Shown here one piece after another: positions 45,004-53,295 of a stretch of DNA of 64,000 bases. This DNA comes from Flavobacteriales bacterium (GTDB lineage: Bacteria > Bacteroidota > Bacteroidia > Flavobacteriales_F > PHOS-HE28). A model generated the notes under the pieces. It worked only from the letters and a program-made list of their open reading frames with translations, did not search any database and was not told where the DNA came from. The stretch is taken from the NCBI GenBank assembly GCA_016705545.1, contig JADIYA010000006.1, positions 1 through 64,000 on the forward strand, given 5' to 3'. The translations under genes were made by a program, and so were the position numbers. Position 1 is the first letter of the stretch; the number at the start of each line of letters is the position of its first letter.

Positions 45004-45752
45004 AGATCCTCATTGTCGAAGACGAGAGCTCCGCCGTGCAGCGGCTGCGGAAGATCCTTTCAGGCATCGATGGCGGCGTTGAGGTGGTGGCCGATGTGCC
45101 GAGCATCGTTGCGGCCGTGGATTGGTTCAAGGTGAATGCCGCGCCCGACCTGGCCCTCTTCGATGTGCAATTGGCCGACGGTGATAGCTTCGAGGTGTTC
45201 AAGCGCGTGGAGGTGGCCTGCCCGGTGATCTTCACCACGGCGTATGATCAGCATGCGCTGCAGGCCTTCAAGGTGAACGCGATCGATTATCTCCTGAAGC
45301 CGGTCAATTCGGACGAGCTGAAGGCCGCGATCGAACGGGTGCGCAAGCTGGGCCTTGTGCGCGATCATGCCTCTTTGGCCTCGAGCGGCTCTCAAGAGCA
45401 TCCGCAGGCCTATGCCAAGCGGTTCCTCATCCGCTATGGAGAGCATTTCAAGGTGGTGGAGCCTGAGCAGATCGCGTATTTCCATTCGCTGCTGAAGAAC
45501 ACCTTCCTCCGCACGCGAGAAGGACGCGACCTGCCCATGGAAGAGAGCCTCGACCGCTTGGAGAAGCAGCTCGACCCGCAGCGCTTCATCCGTCTCAATC
45601 GGCAATTGATCGTGCATCTGCACAGCATCAAGGAACTGCTAGCCTACAGTAAGAGCCGCGTGAAGGTGGTGCTCGATCCGCCTTACGGCGATGATGCCAT
45701 CGTGAGCAGTGAGCGCAGTGCGGTCTTCAAGCGCTGGCTGGCAGGCGAGTAA
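45000..45752 (+). CDS. LytTR response regulator
   Basis: A 250-residue regulator with a receiver domain (1-120) and a LytTR DNA-binding domain (about 140-245). Acidic pocket Glu7/Asp8, phospho-acceptor Asp55, signal Thr80 and Lys100 (Leu-Leu-Lys-Pro-Val) are all present. The LytTR part begins Phe-Leu-Ile-Arg-Tyr-Gly-Glu and includes Arg-Leu-Asn-Arg-Gln-Leu-Ile-Val. It is translationally coupled to the kinase by a 4-base overlap, and so receives its phosphate from it. Target promoters are unknown. Confidence 0.93.
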   Translation: MKILIVEDESSAVQRLRKILSGIDGGVEVVADVPSIVAAVDWFKVNAAPDLALFDVQLADGDSFEVFKRVEVACPVIFTTAYDQHALQAFKVNAIDYLLKPVNSDELKAAIERVRKLGLVRDHASLASSGSQEHPQAYAKRFLIRYGEHFKVVEPEQIAYFHSLLKNTFLRTREGRDLPMEESLDRLEKQLDPQRFIRLNRQLIVHLHSIKELLAYSKSRVKVVLDPPYGDDAIVSSERSAVFKRWLAGE

Positions 45753-45818
45753 GCTGCTTTGCCGCTTGGTCGCATCCGTTGCCCGGTCCATCCGAGCCGA
45801 TTGGTTCTCCGCCTGGCA

Positions 45819-45839
45819 GTGCATCCACCTTCGATGCAC
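45819..45839 (+). promoter_or_regulatory. Hairpin in the 5' leader of the YCF48-like gene
   Basis: A 7-bp stem GTGCATC / GATGCAC with a 7-base loop is followed by an A-rich stretch and the ATG at 45854. It may be a leader hairpin or a weak terminator of the upstream operon. Confidence 0.35.
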
Positions 45840-45853
45840 CAAAACAAAATGCC

Positions 45854-47026
45854 ATGCGAACAACACTCCTCAGTCTCGTTTACCTGCTCAGCGGCGCGAT
45901 TGCGGCGCAGTGGGCCTCGGTGGTCAGCGGCACCATCACGCAGCTGGAAGCCGTGCATATCATCGATGCGCAGAACATCCTTGCTTGCGGCAAGGACGGA
46001 GAGCTCGTGCACTCCGTGAATGGAGGGGCTTCCTGGGCGCCGCTCGTTTCCGGTTATGGAGACGACCTCAACGAGATCATGCAACTGGATGCGAGCACCA
46101 TCTTGATTATCGCTGATGGTGGCGTCGTGCTCCGCTCGGCGAACGGGGGAGCAGCTTGGAACATGAGTGCGACCGGCACCGGCAGTGAACTCGTTAGCGC
46201 CGCTCGCTATGGGACTGTGATCGTGGCCGTAGGGGAGGAGGGTGCCATCCTCCGAAGCACCGACCTGGGCAATGCTTGGAGCTTGGTTGCATCCGGCTCA
46301 TTGCAGGACCTGCAGGCCGTTGCTGCCTTGGATGCCGATACATGGATAGCAGTGGGCAAGAGCGGCACCGTGTTGCGCAGCATGGATGGTGGCATGGCAT
46401 GGTCTCCGGCAGCATCGGGCACTACAGCCGACCTGAATGACGTGGCCTTGCCGAGTGCGGCAACAGGGCTCATCTGCGGCGATGAGGGCGTGATGCTGCG
46501 CAGCACCGATGGTGGCCAGAACTGGCTGCCTGTTGCAAGCGGAACGGGCAACGATCTCAAAGCGCTCTGGTCGACGAGTTCGACATCTGTCTTTACGTGC
46601 GGTGTGGGCGGTACCGTGCGCACCAGCGCCGACGCGGGCTTGACTTGGACGGCTATGACCACGCCGGTGCTCACGGAGCTTACTGACCTCATGCTGGCGG
46701 GCAGCACCGGTTTCGCGGTCGGGGCAGCGGGCACCATCCTCCGCTTGGGCGCCACCACCACCGGGTTGGGAGATCTGGTTGGTGAAGAGGCCATCCGGTT
46801 CGGGCCGATGCCGTGTGACGGAGAATTTGTGCTGACGCTCAGCGATGTCGCGCTTGCCGGCCTTCTTACGGCTGACCTGCTGGATGCCCAAGGCCGTTTG
46901 GTGCGCCGAACAGGTTTGATCCTTGATTCAGCCCGCTTCACCGATCTAGCACCTGGCCGCTACGTGTGCAGTGTGCACCGCGAGGGGGTTCCTGTCCTGG
47001 TTCGTCCAGTCATGGTTGTCAGGTAA
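45854..47026 (+). CDS. YCF48-like beta-propeller protein with T9SS tag
   Basis: A 390-residue exported protein. Signal peptide (ending Ala-Ala-Gln), about seven repeats with Asp-Gly-Gly-x-x-Trp and Gly-x-x-Gly-(Thr/Val)-(Ile/Val)-Leu-Arg-Ser, the pattern of YCF48/PSII_BNR propellers, then a T9SS type-A sorting domain (about 315-390) ending Val-Arg-Pro-Val-Met-Val-Val-Arg. YCF48 itself helps assemble photosystem II; in non-photosynthetic bacteria this fold is a generic binding module, so no photosynthetic role is implied. The ATG at 45854 begins the signal peptide. Confidence 0.85.
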   Translation: MRTTLLSLVYLLSGAIAAQWASVVSGTITQLEAVHIIDAQNILACGKDGELVHSVNGGASWAPLVSGYGDDLNEIMQLDASTILIIADGGVVLRSANGGAAWNMSATGTGSELVSAARYGTVIVAVGEEGAILRSTDLGNAWSLVASGSLQDLQAVAALDADTWIAVGKSGTVLRSMDGGMAWSPAASGTTADLNDVALPSAATGLICGDEGVMLRSTDGGQNWLPVASGTGNDLKALWSTSSTSVFTCGVGGTVRTSADAGLTWTAMTTPVLTELTDLMLAGSTGFAVGAAGTILRLGATTTGLGDLVGEEAIRFGPMPCDGEFVLTLSDVALAGLLTADLLDAQGRLVRRTGLILDSARFTDLAPGRYVCSVHREGVPVLVRPVMVVR

Positions 47027-47073
47027 CCATTCAGTTCACGAGACCTGTGTACCGAACAAACAAGACACCAGTC

Positions 47074-47289
47074 ATGCCATCACTCAATCTGCTCAGCCGC
47101 TTCGACCGCCAACGGCTGCTGGCCATGTCCACCGAAGACCGCTTGGGCATGATCATCCGCCTGAACGGCGCTGCACGATATCGCAATCGGCTGAACGTGG
47201 TGGAATTGATGGTGGCCCTAGCGGATCTGAGCGGGAGTGGCGCGAAGTCCGGTTCATCGCCGGTTTCTCCCGGTTTGTCCGCTTCGTGA
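47074..47289 (+). CDS. Possible small protein (71 residues)
   Basis: A short frame with an ATG at 47074 and codon use like its neighbours. The predicted product is Arg-rich with a helical middle (Ser-Thr-Glu-Asp-Arg-Leu-Gly-Met-Ile-Ile-Arg-Leu) and a Ser/Gly-rich end. No family is recognised and there is no signal peptide. It could be a real small gene or a chance frame between the propeller gene and the lipoprotein. Confidence 0.35.
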   Translation: MPSLNLLSRFDRQRLLAMSTEDRLGMIIRLNGAARYRNRLNVVELMVALADLSGSGAKSGSSPVSPGLSAS

Positions 47290-47341
47290 AAAGAAGTGCA
47301 TCGAACACGCGTTTCATTTGGGCCAGCAAGCACGCATCGCC

Positions 47342-48094
47342 ATGATCAGGAAGGGAACCAAGGGTTTGGCAAGGTGGGTAACCTGGGGCTCTGCCTTGGT
47401 CATGGCGATGCTGCTCGCTGATTCCTGCAAGCATGAACCGCTTGTTGGGCCGGGAGTTGACAATGGGCAGAATGGTGGGGGCGGAGACGACCCGGACGAA
47501 GGCACCGCGTGCGACCCCAACACGATCTGGTTCCAGCAGCAAGTGCTGCCAATCCTCACCAGCAGCTGCACCAATCCCGGGGAGGGCCTCAACTGCCACC
47601 ACACGGCCAACGACGACAACGACGGGATCGAGATCTCGAGCTATGAGACGCTCATGGCCAGCGGCATCGTGCAGGATGGCGACCTGATGGAGGCTATCAC
47701 GGACGATGACCCGGACAAGATCATGCCCCGGCCGCCGTTTTCACCGCTCACGCCGGATCAAATCGCCCTTATCCAGCAATGGATCAACCAAGGCGCGCAG
47801 AACAACAGCTGCGAGCCTTCGGCCTGCGACACGCTGAACGTCACCTATAGCGGCACCATCGCCCCTCTGCTTCAATCGCGCTGCACAAGCTGCCACAGCG
47901 GCTCCACGCCATCGGGCGGCATCAACCTCACGCAGTGGAGCGTGGTGAATCAGCGCGCTGCCGATGGCACCTTGGAGGGTGCCATCCGCCGCCTGCCCAC
48001 CTTCGAGCCCATGCCTCCCTCCGGACCACAGCTCTCTGACTGCCGCATTCGCCAGGTTCAACTCTGGATCGCGCAGGGTGCACCAAACAATTGA
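47342..48094 (+). CDS. Cytochrome-like lipoprotein with two heme motifs, one unusual
   Basis: A 250-residue lipoprotein (lipobox Leu-Ala-Asp-Ser-Cys29). It holds two PSCyt1-like cytochrome units, each followed by a distal Met (Met128 in Ile-Met-Pro-Arg, Met224 in Pro-Met-Pro-Pro). The second heme motif is regular, Cys181-x2-Cys184-His185. The first reads Cys76-x8-Cys85-His86, wider than any usual c-type motif, so heme attachment there is doubtful or special. It likely sits on the outer leaflet or periplasmic side and passes electrons. The start at 47342 begins the lipoprotein signal. It heads a cluster with the next four genes. Confidence 0.75.
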   Translation: MIRKGTKGLARWVTWGSALVMAMLLADSCKHEPLVGPGVDNGQNGGGGDDPDEGTACDPNTIWFQQQVLPILTSSCTNPGEGLNCHHTANDDNDGIEISSYETLMASGIVQDGDLMEAITDDDPDKIMPRPPFSPLTPDQIALIQQWINQGAQNNSCEPSACDTLNVTYSGTIAPLLQSRCTSCHSGSTPSGGINLTQWSVVNQRAADGTLEGAIRRLPTFEPMPPSGPQLSDCRIRQVQLWIAQGAPNN

Positions 48095-48193
48095 TCATCG
48101 GTGAACTTCCGTTCCAATCATTCCGGACGCTCGGTTAGCCCGTATGTTCGCGAGGGCGCCGTGTTTTGCACGGCGCATTCATATCGCAAGGGC

Positions 48194-48559
48194 ATGGATC
48201 ACCGCGCATTCGCATTCCTCCTGGCACTGGCCGCGCTCTTGCTGCTGCCTGGCTGCTATTACGATAACGAAGAGGAGCTCTACCCGGACACATTCTGTGA
48301 TACATCCGCCGTTACGTGGAGCGGCACCATTGAACCTCTGGTGCAAGGAAATTGCGCGATTCCCGGCTGTCATGTGCCGGGCGCTCAGTCGCCTGCCTTG
48401 ACGAGCTATACCGCCGTAAAGGCCGTTGCCGATGAAGGGAAATTGCTCGGGGTCGTAATCGCCGGGTCGCCTTACTTCATGCCGCCGAGCGGCAAGCTGC
48501 CCGCATGTGACCAGAACAAAGTGCAGACGTGGCTCGATGCCGGTGCACCGCAGAACTGA
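48194..48559 (+). CDS. Small cytochrome-like lipoprotein with a CX4CH motif
   Basis: A 121-residue lipoprotein (lipobox Leu-Pro-Gly-Cys21). One unit similar to those of the preceding protein: Trp-Ser-Gly-Thr-Ile-Glu-Pro, then Cys54-x4-Cys59-His60 (Cys-Ala-Ile-Pro-Gly-Cys-His) and a distal Met96. Heme motifs with four residues between the Cys are rare but known. The ATG at 48194 is chosen for the signal; open frame upstream to 48101 lacks it. Its TGA overlaps the next ATG by one base (TGATG). Confidence 0.72.
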   Translation: MDHRAFAFLLALAALLLLPGCYYDNEEELYPDTFCDTSAVTWSGTIEPLVQGNCAIPGCHVPGAQSPALTSYTAVKAVADEGKLLGVVIAGSPYFMPPSGKLPACDQNKVQTWLDAGAPQN

Positions 48560-48999
48560 TGACGATGAAAGCACGCTCGTGGATCATCATCGGGGTCGTT
48601 GCCCTCGCAGCAGGCGGCGCATACGGCCTCCGGGAGTTCAATCGCGGCCATGACGATCTCGCTTCGAGCAAGGCGGATCATGCCATTGCAGCGCCGGAGC
48701 TCCTTGCTGCCTTCGTGAATGATGAATCCGCCGCCAACGCTCAGTACGTGGAGAAGGTGCTGCAGGTGAAGGGCACGATTGCCAGCATTGAAACCGGTGC
48801 TGGCGACGCGCCTGTTAACCTCATGCTCGATAGCGGTGACCCCATGGCCGGTATCCTATGCGAATTCAACGAAGCGGATTTGCCGAAGGATTGGGCAGCG
48901 GGCGCCGCCGTGACCGTGAAGGGCATCTGCGCGGGCTACCTCGGTAGCGACCTTCTCCCCGGCAACGTGATCCTGCAGCGATGCGTAGCGGTGGAATGA
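48559..48999 (+). CDS. Membrane-anchored OB-fold protein (tRNA_anti-like)
   Basis: A 146-residue protein with an N-terminal membrane helix (Trp-Ile-Ile-Ile-Gly-Val-Val-Ala-Leu-Ala-Ala-Gly-Gly) and a single OB fold, with Tyr-x-x-Lys-Val-Leu-Gln-Val-Lys-Gly-Thr-Ile and Val-Thr-Val-Lys-Gly-Ile-Cys typical of the tRNA_anti-like family in Bacteroidota. It does not look like a nucleic-acid binder in the cytosol because it is exported. The start at 48559 overlaps the previous stop by one base. Confidence 0.72.
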   Translation: MTMKARSWIIIGVVALAAGGAYGLREFNRGHDDLASSKADHAIAAPELLAAFVNDESAANAQYVEKVLQVKGTIASIETGAGDAPVNLMLDSGDPMAGILCEFNEADLPKDWAAGAAVTVKGICAGYLGSDLLPGNVILQRCVAVE

Positions 49000-49029
49000 T
49001 GCTTGCCTGACCCATTGAAACGAACAACC

Positions 49030-49587
49030 ATGAACCTGCTGAGAATCTCCCTGCTGAGCCTCGCGCTCTTACCGCTCGCCCTCGCCGCGCAAGACCGCTA
49101 CATGACCCGCACGGGCCACATCGACTTCCATTCCTCCACGCCTTTGGAGGATATCCATGCCGATAACGACAAGGTGACCAGCGTGTGGGACGTCACCACC
49201 GGCGCCATCGAATTCTCTGTCCTGATCAAGGCATTCACGTTTGAGAAAGCACTGATGCAGGAGCACTTCAACGAGAACTACATGGAGAGCAGCAAATTCC
49301 CCAAAGCCTCATTCAAAGGCGCCGTCAAAGGCGTTACCGCCGATCAGTTGGCGAAAGCTGGAACCTACCCGGTTACGGCGGAAGGGACGATCAGCATCCA
49401 TGGCGTGGATCAGCCGGCCAAGGCCGCGGGCACCATCACCGTCGATGGCAAGGGCGGCATCCGTGCGGAGAGCAAGTTCCAAGTGAAGCCCGAGGATCAC
49501 GGCATCAAGATCCCCGGGGCGGTGCGCAAGAACATCGCTGAGGCCATGGATGTCTCGGTACGGATGGACTTCACCAAGATGCCCTGA
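49030..49587 (+). CDS. YceI-family protein (copy 2)
   Basis: A 185-residue exported beta-barrel (signal peptide ending Leu-Ala-Ala-Gln). Family features: Thr-Gly-His-Ile-Asp-Phe-His-Ser, Phe-Glu-Lys-Ala-Leu-Met-Gln-Glu-His-Phe-Asn-Glu-Asn-Tyr-Met and Asp-His-Gly-Ile-Lys-Ile-Pro. It would bind a polyisoprenoid lipid. It resembles the copy at 41655 in plan but is not near-identical. The ATG at 49030 begins the signal peptide. It lies between the OB-fold and DUF5777 genes. Confidence 0.9.
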   Translation: MNLLRISLLSLALLPLALAAQDRYMTRTGHIDFHSSTPLEDIHADNDKVTSVWDVTTGAIEFSVLIKAFTFEKALMQEHFNENYMESSKFPKASFKGAVKGVTADQLAKAGTYPVTAEGTISIHGVDQPAKAAGTITVDGKGGIRAESKFQVKPEDHGIKIPGAVRKNIAEAMDVSVRMDFTKMP

Positions 49588-49634
49588 TCTGCCCTTTGTA
49601 GTCCTTCTGCCACTCCGACAATCCTCCTTGATTC

Positions 49635-50564
49635 ATGCGCTTCGTCCCGATCCTCTTCACAGCACTATTGCTGACCCCAAACGCTCATGCGCAAGATGAC
49701 CTGCTCGGGCTGCTGGGTGCGGAGGAACAAGGACCGGAGTACGCCAGCGCAGCTTTCAAGACCACGCGTGTGATCAACGGCCACAGCCTGGAGAACACGG
49801 CGGCTGGCGTGCTCGATTTCCGGATCGGCCATCGGTTCGGGCCCACCAACGGCGGTGCCCGGGAGGCCTTCGGCCTCGATGGGGCCACGGTGCGTCTCGG
49901 TTTCGATTACGGGGTGAACGACCGTCTGATGGTGGGCATCGGCCGCAGCGGGTACCAGAAGACCGTTGATGGGTTCGTGAAGTACAAGCTGGTTCGCCAA
50001 TGCGATGCCGGTTGCAAGGCGCCGCTCACCTTGGCGTTGGTTGCTGCATCGTCCATGACCACGCTCGCGGCCGATCAAGTGCCTTGGTACAATCCGGACC
50101 GAACAGACTACTTCACCCACCGCCTCTCCTATGCCTGGACCTTGATCGTCGGCCGGAAGTTCAGCGAGACGATCAGCGTGCAGTTGAATCCCGGTGTGGT
50201 GCACCGCAACCTGGTGGCCGCTGCGAACACCCCGAATGATGTGTTCCACGTGAGCGGCGCCGGCCGGGTGAAGCTCACCAAGCGCCTCACCTTCAACGCG
50301 GAGTATTTCCATGTGCTGCCCGATGGCCTCGACGAGGGTTTCCAGCAATCGCTCTCCGTGGGCTTCGACATAGAGACCGGCGGGCACGTGTTCCAATTGC
50401 ACTTCAGCAACAGCGCAGGCATGTTCGATCGCGCCTTCATCACGGAGAGCACCGGCGATTGGGCCAAGGCCTTTTCATCTCCGGGCGATGGCGCTGGCGT
50501 TCACTTCGGCTTCAATATCTCCCGCGTGTTCACGCTGCATGAGCCGAAGCGGCCCAAGGGCTGA
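49635..50564 (+). CDS. DUF5777 outer-membrane barrel-like protein
   Basis: A 309-residue exported protein (signal peptide ending Ala-His-Ala-Gln). It has the DUF5777 features: Phe-Lys-Thr-Thr-Arg-Val-Ile-Asn-Gly-His-Ser, Phe-Arg-Ile-Gly-His-Arg-Phe-Gly, and a barrel-like C-terminal half. It follows two cytochrome-like lipoproteins, an OB-fold protein and a YceI protein. DUF5777 genes are often found with such partners in Bacteroidota, which suggests a shared, still undefined, envelope function. Confidence 0.85.
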   Translation: MRFVPILFTALLLTPNAHAQDDLLGLLGAEEQGPEYASAAFKTTRVINGHSLENTAAGVLDFRIGHRFGPTNGGAREAFGLDGATVRLGFDYGVNDRLMVGIGRSGYQKTVDGFVKYKLVRQCDAGCKAPLTLALVAASSMTTLAADQVPWYNPDRTDYFTHRLSYAWTLIVGRKFSETISVQLNPGVVHRNLVAAANTPNDVFHVSGAGRVKLTKRLTFNAEYFHVLPDGLDEGFQQSLSVGFDIETGGHVFQLHFSNSAGMFDRAFITESTGDWAKAFSSPGDGAGVHFGFNISRVFTLHEPKRPKG

Positions 50565-50576
50565 GCCCATGCGGCT

Positions 50577-51695
50577 CTAGCGACGGCTCGCCGCTTCGGC
50601 CTGCTTCACCTTCACGAATTCGCTGAGGTTAGCGGCTTCGAGCACGCCCACCAAGCGATGCTCGTGCACCACGGGCAGCAAAGGCAAGCCACGGACGACC
50701 ATCTGTTGGGTGCTCTCGTGCGCATCGGCTTCCGGTCCCACCAAGGGTGCCGGTTTCGGTGGCAGATCGATGAGGCGCATGTCCTTGCGGCCCGCCTCCA
50801 CCGCGCCGAAGAGATCGTTGCGGTGCAGGACGCCGACGGGAAGGCCATCCATGCCGATCACCACCAAGGAAGTGTCCCCGCCTGAGAGCAGCTCATTCAC
50901 GGCTTCGTGCACCGTGGAGTTGAGGCCCATGCTCCAGAAGCGCGTGCGCATTACTTGCCCAACCGTGATTCCCCGCAAGTGCTCGCGCTGCACCACGTTG
51001 CGCGCCTCGGCCCCGGCAGCCATGAAGATGAAGACCCCGATCAGGGCAAGGAAGGGCTCGCCCGCGTAAAGGCCATAGCCGATGCCGAGGATGGCCACGC
51101 CCCGACCCAAGCCGGCGGCGATGCGGGTGGCGCGCTCTCGCGGCATCCGCATGGCCAACAGGGATCGTAGGATGCGGCCGCCGTCCATGGGGAAGGCAGG
51201 GATCAGGTTGAAGAGGAAGAGCCAGATGTTGAGTCCTGCGAGGAAGAGCAGCGCGTTCGTGAAGAGCGATGCGCCGCCAAGCAACAGGGCCGTGAAGAAG
51301 CTCATGAGGCCTAGTGCCGCCATGGCGATGATGGCCAGGAGCGCGATTGCCAGGTTCACCGCAGGACCGGCCACCGTGATCCAGAACTCGTGGCGCGGCT
51401 CTTCGGGCATGCGCTCCAAGGAGGCCACGCCGCCAATGGGCAGCAAGGTGATGTCGCGCGTGCCCACACCGAAGCGTCGGGCCGTGAGGGCATGGCCGTA
51501 TTCATGCAGCACTACACAGGCAAAGGCGATGGCCACCATGCCCAAGCGCAAGCCGATCATCGCCCAATCCATGCCCTGCGAAAGGCCCGAGTACAGGACA
51601 TAGACCGGCAGCAGCACGAAGCTCCAATGCAACCGGACGGCAATGCCCTTGAAGACGAAGAGCGGGAGGGATCCGCGATCGAGAATGCCGGCCAT
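50577..51695 (-). CDS. M50 site-2-protease-like metallopeptidase with CBS pair
   Basis: A 372-residue intramembrane protease. The zinc site is His64-Glu65-x2-His68 (His-Glu-Tyr-Gly-His) with Asp171 in Asn-Leu-Ile-Pro-Ala-Phe-Pro-Met-Asp-Gly-Gly. Six or so hydrophobic segments come first, then a CBS pair (about 230-365) that usually senses adenine nucleotides. This is the group-III SpoIVFB-like architecture, which cuts membrane substrates. It shares one base with the upstream USP stop, so the two are coupled. Substrate unknown. Confidence 0.9.
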   Translation of the reverse strand: MAGILDRGSLPLFVFKGIAVRLHWSFVLLPVYVLYSGLSQGMDWAMIGLRLGMVAIAFACVVLHEYGHALTARRFGVGTRDITLLPIGGVASLERMPEEPRHEFWITVAGPAVNLAIALLAIIAMAALGLMSFFTALLLGGASLFTNALLFLAGLNIWLFLFNLIPAFPMDGGRILRSLLAMRMPRERATRIAAGLGRGVAILGIGYGLYAGEPFLALIGVFIFMAAGAEARNVVQREHLRGITVGQVMRTRFWSMGLNSTVHEAVNELLSGGDTSLVVIGMDGLPVGVLHRNDLFGAVEAGRKDMRLIDLPPKPAPLVGPEADAHESTQQMVVRGLPLLPVVHEHRLVGVLEAANLSEFVKVKQAEAASRR

Positions 51696-52516
51696 CAGCG
51701 TTCGGCTTGCTGCAGCACCAGCAAGGGCAGGTGCGTGTGCATGGCCAGCTTGGCGGCGGTGCTGCGGTGGAAGAGCCCTTGGAAAAGACCGCGCTTCCGG
51801 TGAAGCACGGCCAGGAGGTCGGCATCGCCTTGCTCGGCAAGGTCGTTCAGCGCGGCTTCCACGTTCTCGGCACTGAGGTATTGCTGGCTGTGCGGTATGC
51901 CGCCGAGCAGTTGGTCATAGGCCTGTTGGCCAACATCATCCGCGGTCACCTGCTCATTCACCACCCGCGCAATGCGGAGCTCGCTTTGGCTCCAGCGGGC
52001 GATGTCGAGCAGCAGCGCCAAAGATTCCTTCTTCACCGGTCCGCCATCGTCGGCGAGCACGATGCGCTTGGGCGCGCGGTACTCAGCGTTTGACGGCACG
52101 GCCAGCACGGGGAAGCTGCCGTGCTTGATCACGCTGGCGGTGTTGCTGCCGAAGAGCGCCTCCTGAATGCCGCTGGCACCCTGGGTGCCCATCACCACAC
52201 AGATCGGCTTCTCCTCGTCGCCGAGGAAGCGGTCAACCACATTCGGCAGGTCTCCGTGCTCGCAGGCCGTTTCCAGATGCGCATCCACGCCAGGGAGCGC
52301 GGCGCGCAGCACGGATTCGAATTGCGTGAGGCCTGCCAAGGACTCACGAGCGAGCAGCTCATCCATGTTCCACATGGTACTGGCAGCACCGGCCGGCATC
52401 ATGAACGTGTTCAACAGCACGAACCGGTTGCCGTCGGCACCGAACAGCCGCACGGCATACACCGCGGCCCGGAGAGAGCCGGAGCTGAAATCGGTAGGGA
52501 TGAGGATGCGCGCCAT
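51695..52516 (-). CDS. Universal stress protein, two tandem UspA domains
   Basis: A 273-residue protein with two UspA units. The first carries the ATP-binding loop Gly-Thr-Gln-Gly-Ala-Ser-Gly, then Gly-Ser-Asn-Thr-Ala and Val-Leu-Ala-Val-Pro. The second is shorter and lacks a clear loop. Such proteins bind ATP and react to stress or energy state. It is in a run with a small membrane protein upstream and an M50 protease downstream, whose CBS domains also bind nucleotides. Confidence 0.88.
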   Translation of the reverse strand: MARILIPTDFSSGSLRAAVYAVRLFGADGNRFVLLNTFMMPAGAASTMWNMDELLARESLAGLTQFESVLRAALPGVDAHLETACEHGDLPNVVDRFLGDEEKPICVVMGTQGASGIQEALFGSNTASVIKHGSFPVLAVPSNAEYRAPKRIVLADDGGPVKKESLALLLDIARWSQSELRIARVVNEQVTADDVGQQAYDQLLGGIPHSQQYLSAENVEAALNDLAEQGDADLLAVLHRKRGLFQGLFHRSTAAKLAMHTHLPLLVLQQAER

Positions 52517-52528
52517 GGGGCTATCGGG

Positions 52529-52747
52529 TCAATGCCCGTGATCCTCTGCCGAGGGCTGCTTGCTGGCGGAATCGACCAGCGCATATCCGATGAAGAGCAA
52601 GGCGAGCATGGCCACGAAGCTGATCAGCCCCATGGTGTTATCGGCACGCCCGGATTCCTGCACCACCTCATCGGTGTCGAGGATCGCGAATCTGAAGGGG
52701 ATGAGGAAGGCGAGGAGCCAGAGCGCGAGGCCGATGATCTTCTTCAT
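52529..52747 (-). CDS. Small two-helix membrane protein
   Basis: A 72-residue protein with two hydrophobic segments (Leu-Ala-Leu-Trp-Leu-Leu-Ala-Phe-Leu-Ile-Pro and Ile-Ser-Phe-Val-Ala-Met-Leu-Ala-Leu-Leu-Phe) and a charged loop between them. It begins the run leading to the USP and M50 genes, 12 bases before the USP. No family is recognised. Confidence 0.65.
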   Translation of the reverse strand: MKKIIGLALWLLAFLIPFRFAILDTDEVVQESGRADNTMGLISFVAMLALLFIGYALVDSASKQPSAEDHGH

Positions 52748-52768
52748 GTGCTTTGGTTTGGAGCGGGC

Positions 52769-52776
52769 GAAGGTAA
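52769..52776 (-). promoter_or_regulatory. Bacteroidota -7 element, TACCTTCG (minus strand)
   Basis: TAnnTTYG match 21 bases before the ATG at 52747, probably driving the small protein-USP-M50 genes. Confidence 0.5.
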
Positions 52777-52805
52777 ACGCCCGTTCTGACGACTAACGGG
52801 TGCCT

Positions 52806-53207
52806 TCACATGCGTTTCACCAACCACTGGTGGAACTCCATCTTGAGCTCCCGGTAGAGCTTCTCGAATGTCTGGAAGCGGTCGCGCAGTGAGGTATGGT
52901 CCGTGAACCAGCGATGATCAATGGCCACCGGATGGTCCTTCGCCTCCTTCTCCAACTCGTTCTCGGCCTGCTTGATGTCGTGGCGCAGCTCATCGACGAC
53001 TTCCTTCTCACGGATGAACTGGTTCTGGAAATGCTCCAGCTCAGCCATGACCTCGGGCTTGGTGTTGCGCCGCACGATGTCCTCTAAGCGATGCTCGAAG
53101 ATGCTGATCTCATCCTTATAGAACTTCAAGGAGTTGACCCATTCCATATGGTCGAAGTGGAGGTCGCCGATGCGGACGCGAAGGGTGGTTGGTGCCGTAG
53201 TGCTCAT
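52806..53207 (-). CDS. Coiled-coil protein of unknown function
   Basis: A 133-residue, highly charged, helical protein with a long coiled coil (Glu-Leu-Arg-His-Asp-Ile-Lys-Gln-Ala-Glu-Asn-Glu-Leu and nearby). There is no signal peptide or catalytic motif. It resembles no family I can name. The ATG at 53207 is preferred to an upstream extension to 53252. Confidence 0.6.
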   Translation of the reverse strand: MSTTAPTTLRVRIGDLHFDHMEWVNSLKFYKDEISIFEHRLEDIVRRNTKPEVMAELEHFQNQFIREKEVVDELRHDIKQAENELEKEAKDHPVAIDHRWFTDHTSLRDRFQTFEKLYRELKMEFHQWLVKRM

Positions 53208-53295
53208 GGGAGTTGCAGTGTTGATGCGCGAATTGATGGCGATGCAGCGCATGAAGACCTGACGAAGGTCAGATCGTCATGGTGCGCCGCGGCCG

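Noticed and set aside
45854..47026. YCF48-like gene as evidence of photosynthesis
   Set aside because: The same propeller occurs in many non-photosynthetic Bacteroidota and here has a T9SS tail; no photosystem gene is present.
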